Source of the DNA: Varanus komodoensis
Taxonomy: Eukaryota; Chordata; Lepidosauria; Squamata; Varanidae
Direction: 5' to 3'
Length of the DNA: 64,000 bases
Assembly: GCF_004798865.1 (NCBI RefSeq)
Contig: NW_025335268.1
Span: 57,912,374 to 57,976,373, forward strand
The stretch's first letter is position 1; each line of letters begins with the position of its first letter. Positions 22,856-34,994 of this stretch are shown one piece after another. The notes under the pieces are model-generated. The model made no database searches, was not told the origin of the DNA, and saw only the letters and a program-made list of their open reading frames with translations. Both the position numbers and the translations under genes were made by a program.

Positions 22856-25800
22856 TTCAGATGAATGAACTATAAATCACTGTGCACTGGGATGATTTGC
22901 GACATACAAAAATGGGTAAGATAGTTGCAACTATTTCAATGGGCCTTTCTACATGCAGCTTTTGTTGTGCACTGATTCCTCACACACAGTAGTTTGCAGA
23001 TGCTTTTACACAATGTTGTTATCCTCCAGGGCCTCTCCAATTTTTTTCAACCTTATTTTTCCTAACAAAGACTGCATGGTATATATCTGAATGGTGGCAT
23101 GAAATCTTAGTGTATCTACTATACCATAATGCTACTCAGCGCATTTGTACAGGAACATAACAGAAAGACAGAGAAAGAAAAACCAAGAAAAAAATCCACA
23201 GGGGAACAGATCTTTGCATAAAAAATCCAGGAACAGAAGCCTTGGTAAAGTTGGTCGGCCAAAAGCATAATGTAGAAAAGCCCACGGTCTCCATAGGCAT
23301 ACTGTCCTTACTGCACAAGTCAATGAAATTCCACAGAGTAGCCAGCAGGTAGTTTTCCTACCAGTTCTATACTTGTCTGTGAATTCAATGGTCCAAAGTC
23401 TTTGAACTCAGTTAATCCAAACAGAGAACTGCCTTCAATAAAGCACCCATTCTCAGGCGACTATCTGGGTTAGGGCTGTTAAGCATTCATTCACAGACTG
23501 TGTCTAGCCATTTAGATACAGAAAGGCCTCAGGACAGGATGAAGTTCCTGGCTCCCATTTGTCTCCACCTGAAGCTCCACTCAGATGTAGATTCCTGTAT
23601 GAAGGAATGTGCAGCAAGCACTGGGCTTGCCCACCTTTCAGTGCCTTGGAACAATTAAAGGTACAGAAACCCAGGTAACGCCAGTCTGGTGCTTATTTAG
23701 CTGGACTATGCTGCCTTTTAAAGTAATATATTCCTGCAGGTTTTACTGTTTAAGGAAAAAACTAATTACTGTAAAAAAAAGACAAACTAGCCATTAAAAA
23801 GCACTCCAACTCAACAGGATATTGGGAAAGAGGATGTCACAATCCAAGGCTAAACTGCAATAAACACTGGGAAGGAAAACAACAAAAAAGTAAGATTCTA
23901 CAAGACACTCCTAATATAACTGAAGTCATGCTTTAGGAAGTCCACCTGATGCTGCTTTGCTTGATCTAAAAATACCAAGCGATTCTGTCATCTTCTGAGA
24001 GTGTGCTATCCCATAATTTTGGAATTGGTAGGAACAGCAAGTTTCCAATTATCTTTGTTGAATCACATGAGCAGCATAATGGCCTTTTAAAAAGTGCACA
24101 GAAAATCTCAAATAATGGATGACCTATTATTCTGTTGCTTTGTTATACTGTATTTTTTCAGGCATCACAAATCCACTGACCAGCTTGTTAGGGATGGATG
24201 TCTTCTGGTGAGCAGGATGCCCAGCAACACATAGATTCCTTCCTCAAAGCTCTCATTTGTGTTGTAGATGGAGATAATAAGAAACTGATCTCTATGAAGC
24301 AGCAGCAGAGACATCTGCCACTTTTATCTTACCTGTTGCTAACATAGCCCACTGCCAATGCTCCTGGTTATAACTCTCTTGCAAGCCTTGTGAGTATAGC
24401 ATGACCCTGGCAAAGAAGGACGGGTGGCAATTCCAGGTTTGACTGACAACTGAGCTAAGCCACAGTTCCTAGGCTATTATTTTGACAGTTGATTTGTCCC
24501 ATCTATTTTTAGCAGCTCTTCCAGTATGTGTGTGAGTGCAAACAAACCTGTAAGTAACACTAAAGTGTATAAAATTAGATACAATCAACACCCTTACAGA
24601 ATTGTTTAAAACTACTGAATCCTATATTTTTATTTTCCAATATGTTTTCTTGTATATAGGCAGCATCCCACTATGCCATTCTTCTCGAGCAAATGGCAGT
24701 GCACCAGCAGAAACTAAGTTCCAACCTCTGAGCAAGAGAAGACTCCAGCCAAAGTAAGGCTTGCACAGATGTGGTTACCCAAATGGTTGTACATTATGCT
24801 TTGACATACATAATACACAATCACTTGCACAACAGAAAGATTTACCAGAGTTCTGCTCTCCTATTTATGACTGTTAGGACATTGCCCATAGTTTAGAAAT
24901 TGCACTGATTTGTTAAAAAAAAACTTGGAAATTATAAATAAAATACGTAATACATATCTTAATTTAATTTCACAGAGCAAATGGGAGTTGCACTTCCTCT
25001 TCTTACTGGCCAGTGCTGTATGTGTTTATTAGGACTGAAGTCTCACTGAATTCGTATTCCATTGCATAATTAGGATTGCAGCCTTCATGATTAGCAAATA
25101 ATAATTCATTACAAGCAATAAGCTTGATTGATAGTTGTCTTAGCATGATAGAATGAACTTCTTCATCAGGTTTTTGTTTTAAATGAAATGGAGAATTTCC
25201 TGAAGTCAAGAGATGAACAGTACAAACTTCTCAGAGTGGAATGGCTCTCCCCTCCTTCTCAGTTTCCCACCCTGGTTCCACTACTGTTTGCCAGAACAGC
25301 AACTGGAAACTGTTCTGCCACACCTGCCAATTATATGGCACTTCGTTGGAACTGAAATGCTAGAACTTTTTGTCCAGTTAGACCAGCTTTCAAATCAAAG
25401 TTGGCAGAAATCCCTGAGGAGCTAGTGTGTTTCTGAAGATGCATCAGAGCTTCTGTAAGTAGGCTTTTGATAACCATGATCATATACTCCCATGACATTT
25501 TTGCCCACAGTTATGACACTAATGATATGCCATTTATGTTTTTCACTCCACTTCAGAATGAGTACTACCCAAAGCTGCGTGCCACTGTAATTATATTTGG
25601 GACAACATTTGTGAAAGCCAGCAAGCCATCCCAGCCCAGCTTTTGCAAAGACTTCTACCCAGAGGTTTTTGCCTGCAGGACACATAGGTGTTTCAAAGAT
25701 GAGTATGCAGCTGCATGATTTCAATTAAGAAGGTGGCAGAGAGAGGAAGCACTAACTCTGCTCTGCCATGCCAAATTCCATATCCTCAGCTGCTTATAAT

Positions 25801-26221
25801 TCCCCCTCCCCCCCAAAAAAAACCCCACAGGAGAGCCTAGCCATGTATCTCCGGCATCAAATGCTCTGTCTGTGAATGTCTGCCTCTTTTTACAAAGCAT
25901 TTCATAATAGTAAGGTCGCATGAAGACACTGGCTGGGTTCAAAAGACAATTTGCAACTTGTAGTGGGTTATTTATCTCATAATGAGCTGCAGTGCCCACA
26001 GGTACCACAATGCATATGCTACCCCCACTCGGGTTTGTCGTGAAAACCTGGTGAGCATGGGTTATGCAAGAGTTGTTTGCCCTTCCCAGAATCTGTACAT
26101 ACTGGCATTGTACAATGCAACTTCCAAGTGGAGGGTGCATATTCAAAATGGTGGCCATATATGGCCTACCTATATTGCAAGTTAAATAAGCACCACTATA
26201 AAAAATGCCTTTTTTCCTATA

Positions 26222-26626
26222 TGCCCTCCTGTCCCCTAAGATCAGCAGCAGAGGCCCTCCTCCAGGAACCCTCTGTGAAAGAGTTTAGGAGACAGAGTAC
26301 TCAGAGGAGAGCTTTCTCTGCAGTCGCGCTCCGACTATGGAATACGCTCCCTAGAGAGGTGCTTTTTGGTGCCAGGCCAAGACCTTTTTATTTAACCAAT
26401 AATTTAAAGTTAATTAATTTTAATGGTATATTTATTTATTTAATTCATTTTAACCATGTTATTTTATACTCAGTTGTGGTGTAGCCAATTGATTTATTTT
26501 ATGATTGGTGGGGTTTTAATGTTTGTAAACCACCCAGAGAGCCTTCTGGGCTATTGGGGTGGTATATAAATGCAGTCAATCAATCAATCAGTCAGACTTC
26601 AACTTTAAATGTAATAAATAAATAAA
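26222..26626 (+). mobile_element. LINE 3' end (RT C-terminus, L2/Rex-like) with simple tail
   Basis: The plus-strand translation includes RRAFSAVALRLWNTLPREV, the typical last conserved block of L2/Rex/CR1-group LINE proteins (R-A-F-S..A..LWN.LP..V). It is followed by an AT-rich 3'UTR with TTTGTAAACCACCCAGAGAG and GGGTGGTATATAAATGCAG, a (TCAA)n run and an AATAAATAAATAAATA run. Strongly 5'-truncated. I cannot fix the clade by eye, but it is not the CR1 subfamily at 29.7 kb. Confidence 0.7.
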
Positions 26627-26671
26627 TAACTACTTCAACATCAAATCATACCGCTTTTTACATCCAAATCA

Positions 26672-27220
26672 CAAGACATAGTAGTTCCCCTGTATTCCTC
26701 ACTAGTCAGAACTCATCTGGAATACTGTGTCCAGTTCTGGGCACCAAGATTTACGAAAGATGCAGAAAAATTAGAAAGGTTCCAGAGGAGGGCAACAAAA
26801 ATGATCCAGGGTTTGGAAACACTGCCCTATGAGGGGAGATTGAGACAACTGGGCATGTTCAGCCTTGAGAAGACTGAGGGGGCAACACAATATCCCTCTA
26901 TAAATACCTCAAAGGATGTCACAAAAAGGAAGGTCAAGCTTTCTTCTTGTTGATACTGGAGTAGGAAATGGAATACTCAAGTTAAGTTGTGACAACCCAG
27001 GTTCCGGCTAGATATCAGGAAGTTTCCTCATCGTCAGAGTAATATGATAGTGGAACCAGTTGCCGAAAGAGGTCATGGGCTTTCCCATACTAGAGACATT
27101 CAAAAAGAAACTCGACTCATCTGAGTGGGATGGTGTAAACTGGTGTCCTACAACAGCAGGGGGTTGGACCCGATGGCCTTCATGGCCCCTTCCAACTCTA
27201 CTATTCTGTGATTCTATGAA
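26672..27220 (+). mobile_element. CR1 LINE 3' fragment
   Basis: The plus strand encodes remnants of the CR1 RT C-terminus ([20 protein letters not shown]-like; GGAATACTGTGTCCAGTTCTGGGC) and continues through the 3'UTR to the terminal TTCTGTGATTCTATGAA. 5'-truncated, with small indels that break the frame. Related in type to 10085-10529. It lies about 0.9 kb from the FOXO3 coding exon, on the opposite strand. Confidence 0.9.
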
Positions 27221-28088
27221 CATCTGAAGATTCTGAGAATTTGCACATTTTTTGTGATATATTGGTTGGCCTAATAAAGGTATTGCACTAATATGGACTT
27301 TATAATTGCACTTATAGTCACATGACACTATGACTGCCCTATTCATAGAATACTCATATATTCTGTTTCATGGTTGAAAAAATAGCTTGGGGGAAAGTTC
27401 TTTTGGCTCCAAACCCCAGTCAGAAAAATCAGCTTGAGGTTAATTGATTCCATGAATTAACTGTAACATAATAAAAGAAATGTTTAGTTTTTTGTCATCT
27501 ACCCTGTTAAAAATCCAATTCTCTTTTCACATCATGAGCATTCCAGTGCAAACCAACTACTGCAAGGAATAAGCAACAGAACCGTTGTGTCATTTTGCAC
27601 AATAGGAGGCAGTGTTTTTTTTTGAGAGTGGGGAGACAACCGCAAGTGGGAAAAGCCACATGGAAACCAGTCTTGTGAAGAGGTTCAGCATGAGAAACAG
27701 GTTCAGAGATTTGGTGAAGAAGCAAAAGGCACCACTGTGGAATTATGCTTGCACACCTGTGTTTCAGAGCCCCCTTTCAACAGGCTGTGTCCCTCAGCAG
27801 CAAGTATGAGGGAAACGGTTGTGATTATGCAGGGTCCATGAATAAGACTCTACATCTTTAAGATGAGCCTTTGGAGATCACCTTGCAGAACAGAGAAACT
27901 GAACCAGCTCTTAGTTACTATTATGGCAAATCCTCAACATATAATTCGAGTGCATAATATACCCCCCAATTTGGTCTGGGATGTTTGTCGTAAAGGCTGT
28001 ACTTGTCATTTTTAAAAACCATATTTACATATGGCAAAGTACAGTCTACTGAAGTCTAATGAATGCCAACAGACTAAACATTGCTAAC

Positions 28089-28124
28089 CTGCTTTGCCCA
28101 TTTTCCCCTCTTTGCATAAAACCT
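28089..28124 (-). other. FOXO3: FOXO3 short 3'UTR segment of the coding exon
   Basis: These 36 nt lie between the FOXO3 stop codon and the splice donor (GGCAAAGCAG^GTTAGC). The junction is under the roughly 50-nt limit beyond which a downstream exon junction normally triggers nonsense-mediated decay, so the 3'UTR intron should not destabilise the mRNA. Confidence 0.9.
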
Positions 28125-29525
28125 TCAGCCTGGAACCCAACTCTGTGATGAAGCTTGCTTAGCACCAGTGAAGTTTCCCACATTCAGAGTGACAACATTC
28201 TGGGCTGAGATGAGGGAATCAAAGTTAAAATCCAACCCGTCTGCATCCATGAGTTCGCTGCGGATAATGGACTCCATGTCGCACTCCAAACTCCCATTGA
28301 AAATATCCAGGTCCAAATCACTGGGGAATTTATCATGCCCCATGACTGGAAGGCTCACGCTGTTGGAATACAAAGAGCCTGAGAGTGAGTCAGAAAGTGT
28401 TTGCATAGACTGGTTGGCAGGTGACTGTTGCTGGTGTTTTGCCGAGCCAACGTTGTTTGTGTCACTTAAGCCCATAGTACTGATGGAATTCGACAAGGCA
28501 CGACTGCCACTGAGAGAGGAATTCTGGGATTGATGCTGGTGGTGGAGCAGATTCTGGTTGACCAAACCGCCCTGGCTTGGTTGGGCCGCAAATGACATCA
28601 TTGGATCATTCCGGAGCATAATACTCCTACGTACGTTTTGGGCAGACACAGCTGTGCTAGCTTGTGACATAAGTGGATCAGACTGCGTCATCATGACATC
28701 ACTGTGGCTATGTGAATCTGATGCCAGAAGATCCTGCAGTGTTTGGTTATTGTAGTGCGAAATGGAAGAAAATGTAGCTTGCTTGTTCTCTTGGATGGTT
28801 TGCATGGGAGACTGACGGAGGGAATTCAAAGAGGATGGTCCAAACACAGCATTATTGAAAGTACTTGATGGAGAACCAAGACCTGAACCTTTGGAGCCAT
28901 ATGGAAAACTTGAACTTCTTTGCATGAGGCCCCCTGTGGGTGACTGCTGGGGAGAGGGAAGAGTTATATTGTCCAGAAGGTCATCCATAAGGTTATCTGT
29001 CAGACCATCATTCAAGTTCATGGTACCTGTCATATCAGTCAACCTAGGCAGCTCAACATTACAGGGCTTGCTAACTGATGGGGACATGCTGGGTGGACTG
29101 TTGTACAGCATGGGGGAAAGTGGAGCATCGTCATCTTGGACCTCATCTAGCTCAGTACTTGCCAAGATTGGTGACAAGCGGCCACTTATCGTACTGGCAT
29201 TTGAGTTTGTACGGGACCGGAAATCTGTCCATGCGTCCAGCTCGTCACTGCTGCGGGAGGTTGGGCTACCTGGCCACTTGGAAATTTGGGAGGGGCTGTC
29301 TTCAGTTGTTTCCTGTGCAGCTTGTAAGGCCGCTTTCTTCTTAGCTGCTCTTCCTCGGCTCTTTGTGTACTTGTTGCTGTTGTCCATTGAAACTGCACGT
29401 CTCCGTGGGGCTTTCCCACCTTTCCCACCATCTGGGTTGATCATCCACCATGAGCTTTTCCCAGTTCCTTCATTCTGTACCCTGATGAATCGACTATGGA
29501 GGGACAAGTTGTGCCTGATCGAGTT
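28125..29525 (-). CDS. FOXO3: Forkhead box O3 (FOXO3), second coding exon
   Basis: Forkhead transcription factor downstream of PI3K-AKT signalling, controlling stress-resistance, metabolic, cell-cycle and apoptosis genes. This exon gives 466 codons, in phase 0, beginning NSIRHNLSLHSRF (recognition helix 3 of the forkhead domain; human N208-H212) and ending SSQSWVPG, the FOXO3-specific C-terminus. Visible parts, in human numbering: end of the winged helix; AKT/SGK site RRRAVS (S253); basic nuclear localisation run RGRAAKKKAAL; AKT site RSRTNS (S315) with following CK1 serines; conserved LMDDLLDNITL; C-terminal transactivation domain with ECDMESIIRSELMDADGLDF. Length equals human residues 208-673 exactly. 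One difference from human is RFIRVQ for RFMRVQ, as in FOXO1. The acceptor is GTGTGGTTCTTGCAG^AACTCG at 29526/29525. The first coding exon is outside the window. No frame damage is seen. Confidence 0.98.
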   Translation of the reverse strand, partial: NSIRHNLSLHSRFIRVQNEGTGKSSWWMINPDGGKGGKAPRRRAVSMDNSNKYTKSRGRAAKKKAALQAAQETTEDSPSQISKWPGSPTSRSSDELDAWTDFRSRTNSNASTISGRLSPILASTELDEVQDDDAPLSPMLYNSPPSMSPSVSKPCNVELPRLTDMTGTMNLNDGLTDNLMDDLLDNITLPSPQQSPTGGLMQRSSSFPYGSKGSGLGSPSSTFNNAVFGPSSLNSLRQSPMQTIQENKQATFSSISHYNNQTLQDLLASDSHSHSDVMMTQSDPLMSQASTAVSAQNVRRSIMLRNDPMMSFAAQPSQGGLVNQNLLHHQHQSQNSSLSGSRALSNSISTMGLSDTNNVGSAKHQQQSPANQSMQTLSDSLSGSLYSNSVSLPVMGHDKFPSDLDLDIFNGSLECDMESIIRSELMDADGLDFNFDSLISAQNVVTLNVGNFTGAKQASSQSWVPG

Positions 29526-29719
29526 CTGCAAGAACCACACAAAAAAAGAATATTTAGATAGAGACACATTTCCTTTATTCATCTCAATGATAGCTAACAT
29601 GTAAACATTGTAAGAAAAAAAATACTACCTTGCCTTCTTCTGCTACTATAATGGCAACTTTGATGGCTATTTTAGGTTTCATGTATTGCAAAAAAAAAAA
29701 ATAAAAAAGTGCTACGTAC

Positions 29720-31530
29720 ATAGAAACAGAGCGAGTCAGAAGGGGCCTCCCGGGCCATCTAGTCTGACCTCCGGCACCAGCCAGCTCCGCTTACGACATG
29801 CCCACCATGTGGACGTCCAGCCTATCCTTGAACACCCGCACTGATGGGGCCTCAACGACTTCTCGTGGAAGCCCATTCCACACCCTCGGGGTCCTGACTG
29901 TCATGAAGTGCTTCCTGGCATCCAAATGGAACCTTGGCTCCCTGAGCTTTGCTCCACTGGAGCGTGTCCTGCCTTCCTCTGCAGGGGAGAACAGGTCTCT
30001 ACCCACCTCCGTGTGACATCCCTTCACATACCTGTATGTCACCAACATATCCCCTCTGAGTCTCCTCTTCTCCAGGCTGAAGAGACCCAGTTCCCTCAGT
30101 CTCGCCTCATACGGCGTCCCCTGCAAACCGGCCACCAACCTTGTGGCCCTACGCTGCACTGACTCCAACCTGGCTATATCCTTTCTGTAATGAGGGGCCC
30201 AAAACTGAACACAATACTCCAATTGTGGGCGCACCAGAGTCATGTAGAGTGGTAGTAATACCTCTCTTGATCTAGAAGCCACACTTCTGGCTATGAAACC
30301 AAGGGTGGCGTTCGCCCTCTTAACCACCGCATCACACTGCTGACTCATGTTTAGCCTGCAACCAGCACCCCGAGGTCCCTTTCACAAGTGCTGCTCTCCA
30401 GCCACTTGTCCCCTAACCTGTACTTATGGCAGCTATTCCTATGCCCCAAGTGCAAGACCTTGCACTTATCCACATTGAACGCCATCCTGTTGTCTCCTGC
30501 CCACTTCCATAGTCTGTCCAAATCCTTTTGGATCTGGAGTACCTGCTCCTCAGTTGTGGCCACTGCTCCAGTTTTAGTGTCGTCTGCGAATTTGATCAGT
30601 AGATTGTTCACCCCTTCTTCCATGTCGTTAATGAAAAGATTAATCAGGATTGGCCCCAGGACAGAGCCCTGGGGGACCCCACTTGTTACAGGCTGCCATC
30701 CCGATGATTCCCCGCTAATGGTTACATTCTGCTTTCGGTCAGTCAGCCATGCCATAATCCACCGGACAGTGCTTTGGTGTATCCCAAAGCTCCTCAGTTT
30801 CTCCACCAGGATATCATGGGGCACTTTGTCAAATGCCTTGCTGAAATCCAGGTATACCACATCCACTGCATCCCCTCCATCTAGCCATCTCGAAACCTTG
30901 TCATAGAATTCCACAAGGTTTGTCTGGCAGGACCTGTTTTTGCGGAAGCCGTGTTGTGTGGCTGTCAGCCTCCCTTCCCTATCTAGCATCACTAGATCTC
31001 TATTATGAGCCTTTCCATTGTTTTTCCTACAATGGACGTAAGGCTAACCGGTCTATAATTCCCCATGTCCTTTCTACTACCCTCTTTGAAAATTGGGACC
31101 ACTGATGCCACCCTCCAGTCCTCTGGAACTTCACCTGTTCTCCACGAGGTCTCAAAAATGGAGGCCAGCAGGCATGAGAGAACCCCTGCCAACTCTCTAA
31201 GTACTCTTGGGTGTAACCCGTCAGGGCCTGGAGCCTTTGTAATGTCCAATGCCCTGAGGAGCCCCTCAACTTCAAGGGGGGTGACTCTAATCTGTGCCCC
31301 TAAGTCCCCAGCCTCATCTAATCTCCTATGCGGATATCCCCCATCCTGCTTTGGGGAGAACACAGAGGCAAAATAGTCATTTAGCATCTGTGCCTGTTCC
31401 CTCATATCAGTTACTGGATCTCCTTCCTTCTTATTTAGTGGTCCCACCACTGCACTAAACACAGAATTTATGTAGCCTACCCTATCATGAATCTCTAGCT
31501 CTGCATGATTCTTCAGAAAAGTGTATTCAA
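29720..31530 (-). mobile_element. CR1 LINE, 5'-truncated 1.8-kb copy
   Basis: A CR1 retrotransposon in the same orientation as FOXO3, with its 3' end about 195 bp upstream (in transcript sense) of the coding-exon acceptor. The 3' end reads TCTGACTCGCTCTGTTTCTATG; no long poly-A, consistent with CR1. The 5' boundary is near 31530, where translation fades after TFLKNHAELEIHDRVGYINS. It lacks ORF1 and the endonuclease. It looks moderately young among the CR1 copies here because long open stretches survive. Confidence 0.95.
29791..31525 (-). pseudogene. CR1 reverse transcriptase (partial, frameshifted)
   Basis: CR1 ORF2 reverse transcriptase in three successive open pieces in different frames: 31525-30992 (RT fingers, with ITKAPGPDGLHPRVLREL and GNYRPVSLTS), 30992-30351 (palm, with VVYLDFSKAFDKVPHDIL, GVPQGSVLGP and catalytic FADD at 30590-30579) and 30348-29791 (thumb/C-terminal part, with [20 protein letters not shown] and ending RVFKDRLDVHMVGMS). 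Two frameshifts, near 30990-31000 and near 30350, separate the pieces. The endonuclease is absent through 5' truncation, so the copy cannot mobilise itself. The RT catalytic residues themselves are intact. Confidence 0.93.
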
Positions 31531-34500
31531 CACAAATGCCATTGGTTTAAGAGATTCAATATGACTTTCTATACAACTTTAATATAACTCCCCCACCCCT
31601 AATTCTCTGTTCATTCACTAAGGAGAACTGCTCTCTTTCCTTTATTGACTATAATTTCCTATTAAGATCCTTTACCAAGATATTCTGAAAGTTATAGATG
31701 CATCAATGCATTGTTAGAAACTGGGATAATTATTAGAGATATGCTGTGAATCTGAGCATTTTGCAGAACTGGTTTTTGAAGAACTATCTGAAAACCAGTT
31801 CTTCAAAAAATAAAGGAAAAAGCTTAATTTCCTAGGTCAGCATGTTCAAGATCAGTGTAAAATATGTTTGAGATCTTTTAAGCCAAAGGACTTCAGCAAA
31901 CAGCACCAAGTGGACTTATTTGTTCTCTGGTAAATATATTCATTGTTTACTTCCTCCTCTTCTACTTCCTTCAGTGGCATCTAAATTAAGTAACTGGCCT
32001 AACTCTGCTACACATTCTGGTACATTTCCCAAGACTTGCCATTATATGCAGTTAAGTTACAAAGCACTAGCAAACCTGTAAAAAGAACCAGTGATGCCAA
32101 GTTCCAGCCCATTGCACAAGAAATATAGTATGTGGAACTACCATGAATGAGACTATAACTGCCTCCATTAAGTGCAGAAAATGTACCCATTACACAGAAA
32201 TCGCTATGCCATTTCAGGAATGCTAGGGTAGAGTGACCTCAGGAAAGAGATAATAGGCTATTAAATAAAAAGCTATTTCCATCAACTCTTTTGAGTAGTA
32301 CCTTATGTTTACACTAGCTGGAAAGAGAGAAGAAGAAAGTAGAGGGGAGGGGAGAGAGAATTTGCTGTAGATTCTACCTGAAATATAGCTCAAAGTTGTG
32401 TTTCAGATTTTGATAGATAATGTTAAAGAACTTGGGCGGCATGCTGTTCTTGGCAAAAGTCCTGTATGAAGCTGTACGCCGAAATGTGAAGATGGAGGAG
32501 TCTTTAAAACACTGGCAAACGTCACTTGTAGCTATGTAGAAAAAACAAATCTGTGTCTTCTGCCAGCAAATTTTGAAAACAAAATGGCAACAGGGAGCTC
32601 ACAAACTACATTCCTAAATAGAAATGTGCATGTGCACACGCGCACACACACACACCCCAGAGGGATTGTCATTTAAGGCGTTCCATCCTGGCACCCATGA
32701 GATGACATTTAGTAAATGGAAGACATCTGGGGCATGTAAAGAAATGTAGTTTGTCTACATGCTTTTTTCATCCATTGTCAGTACATTAAAAAAAGTTTAG
32801 TCTGAAGCCAGGTCTATTAAAGAAAAAAGGCCCAACCCAAGTTGTTCTTGCTTTTATTCGGAGTAGACCTACATTGGACTATCACTTTAAGAAAACAAAA
32901 AATCCACACCAGCTGCTTTTCTTTCTTTGTAAGCAAAAAGGCATGGCTCCAATAAAAAAGCTCTGCAGTGTTTTCTTTTTCACATTGCCAGCTAATGGCT
33001 CTGATTCAGAGCCCTGTGAACACTGATGGGTACACAGAATTTCTGTGTGAGCTAGCGTCTCTGCTCATTTAACTGGAGGGTCAGCAATGTGCCTGCAATT
33101 CTTCTGCAAGCACTGCACCGTCTCCTCCACTGTAATGAATGGGCAAGCTATTTGAAGAAGAGCTCTGTGTATGCACTGGAGCTCCCTCATTCACAGGATA
33201 GCTATGACATCAGGGAACATAATTTAAGGATTACAGAATCTTTGCTGTCCAGGTTAAACAACTGCTCTTAACTAGAACAACTAATATGACTGGGAGGATA
33301 GAAGTTTGAGGAGGGAATTCTGGATACCAACTGAACACCAGCCATGTTCTAACTGGGTGGCCTTAAACGTGTCAATAGTTTGCATAGTTTCACATCTTTA
33401 AAAATGAGATTAATGGGAATTCACAGGACTACTGTGAATAATGATCATTTTTATAACTATTAAACACTTAGAAAAATCAAAAACATGTACATTTTCTGAA
33501 TTTTAAAGCACTATGAAACTGCTTCAAATGCCCATTTTCTCTACCAGAAAACCCTTATTTATTTATATTTAAATTTTCCTATACTGTCTTATTTAAAAAA
33601 AAAATATCTCAAGATGGTGTCATGAGGAACTTTCTAACTTGGCTTCAAACATAATGAGATGGGTGAGTAAGTTTTGTTTTAGGTTATGCAAGGGTTGTTT
33701 AATGCTTACACAATCCCTGTTGTCTTGCTTCATACGACATGAAAAGCCATGGAAACCCCTGGTTGGGCTTGCATATGCCTAATGGCAGACAGCGAATGCT
33801 GCACCACTGCTACAGCTAACGAACCCAGCGTGGGCTGTCATGCTGTTCTAACCAGGTCTTCATCTCCCTGTCATGATCCTGATAAAAACCTGCTGTCTGA
33901 AGTATTCCTCTGTATTTCAAGAGAAGGTCCCACTGGAACCAGTGGAGGCTTCCCCTGAAACACATGCAGAAGCTTCAGAGTGGCACCAATTGCATTCATG
34001 CCATTAAAATGGGTCTCATTTGGCTGTAGATTAGCCCTCTCTCCAACTCTTTAAGAAGCCACTCTTGAAAAGTAGGATAACCTCTCAAGGGTCATGTATT
34101 AATGTCCATGCATTACAACTCACTTGCTCCCTTCATTCATAGCTTTCCTAAGGACCATGAAAGGACAATGAAAAATGTTCTCTCAGAACTGTTTACATTG
34201 TTTTGCCAATTTGATCTGGACCACTGATTGCCCTTCCTATTTCAGGATGCCATCAGAAAGTGTTTTGTTTGTTTTTCCTTCTTCTTTCGTTTAAGAAAAT
34301 TGGCAGACCCTCTCCTGCAAGAATTTCCTCACTTCTTCAAGCTCAGTGTCTGTTTCAGTCTCTTCCATACCATGTTTACCTTATGGAGCTTTCCCATTAA
34401 TTCAGACAGCAGCTGCAATTGTAATGCTGCTGGAACACAGAGGCTTTTTTGTCCGGAATCAACATGTGGTATCAATTTATCATTCCTAACAATGCAACCA

Positions 34501-34994
34501 GGAATCCACTCACTTTAAAAATAAAAAGAGCTGTGTGATTTAACTCTTAAAATCCACCCCCCTCATATTCAAATAAGCCTACAGATTAGCAAGACAAGAT
34601 TCAGCTGGTGGATACAGAATCCTTGTTACATGACTGTCTGGCTGGGTGAGCTAAGTTCACACTTATGTACCAGTCCATTTGGTATCCCAGAAAGAAAGCA
34701 AATATGTGATGCCCTGCTACAGCAATGACCTTTTTTGGATTAAAGTAGTTTATTTTCACAAGCGAGTCATATAATATTCCAAAGCCTGGCAGAATAATAA
34801 TAAATGCACCTTTATTGTTGAAATAATTTGGGGGAAGGAGAGGGAAATCTTTAGTATATTCACACCCTGCTTTCCTGTTTGCAGGAGTGGCAGAATTCTC
34901 CTATTCGGGTTATCGATAGGTCTCCGCTTGCTTATCTTTACTAATCCTCCTGCATGAGTAGAACCCTGTTTTCAAAGCTCTGGGTCAGGAACCT
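31531..34994. other. Intronic DNA, nothing firmly recognised
   Basis: Unique-looking intron sequence. It includes an ACACGCGCACACACACAC tract near 32634-32656 and A/T-rich runs. No exon with splice sites and coding character was found. Words such as AGGTTATGCAAGGGTTGTTTAATGC around 33681-33705 resemble hAT-type non-autonomous elements but cannot be delimited. Confidence 0.45.

Larger units (their letters stand above)
16875..28088 (-). other. FOXO3: FOXO3 3'UTR intron (11.2 kb)
   Basis: Donor GT at 28088-28087 follows GGCAAAGCAG and acceptor AG is at 16876-16875 after a pyrimidine tract. Joining the two gives GGCAAAGCAG|ACCCTTCA, matching the human mRNA order GGCAAAGCAG ACCCTCAA as I recall it. 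The intron lies wholly after the stop codon. It carries the repeats listed between 22640 and 27220; 16890-22630 and 22870-26190 hold no exon, RNA gene or assignable repeat that I can support. Confidence 0.9.

Noticed and set aside
28855-29604. 249-codon open frame on the plus strand opposite FOXO3
   Set aside because: Mirror of the FOXO3 coding exon; long antisense frames arise from codon bias of the real gene. No independent domain.
30388-30906. 172-codon plus-strand frame
   Set aside because: Antisense shadow of the CR1 reverse transcriptase.
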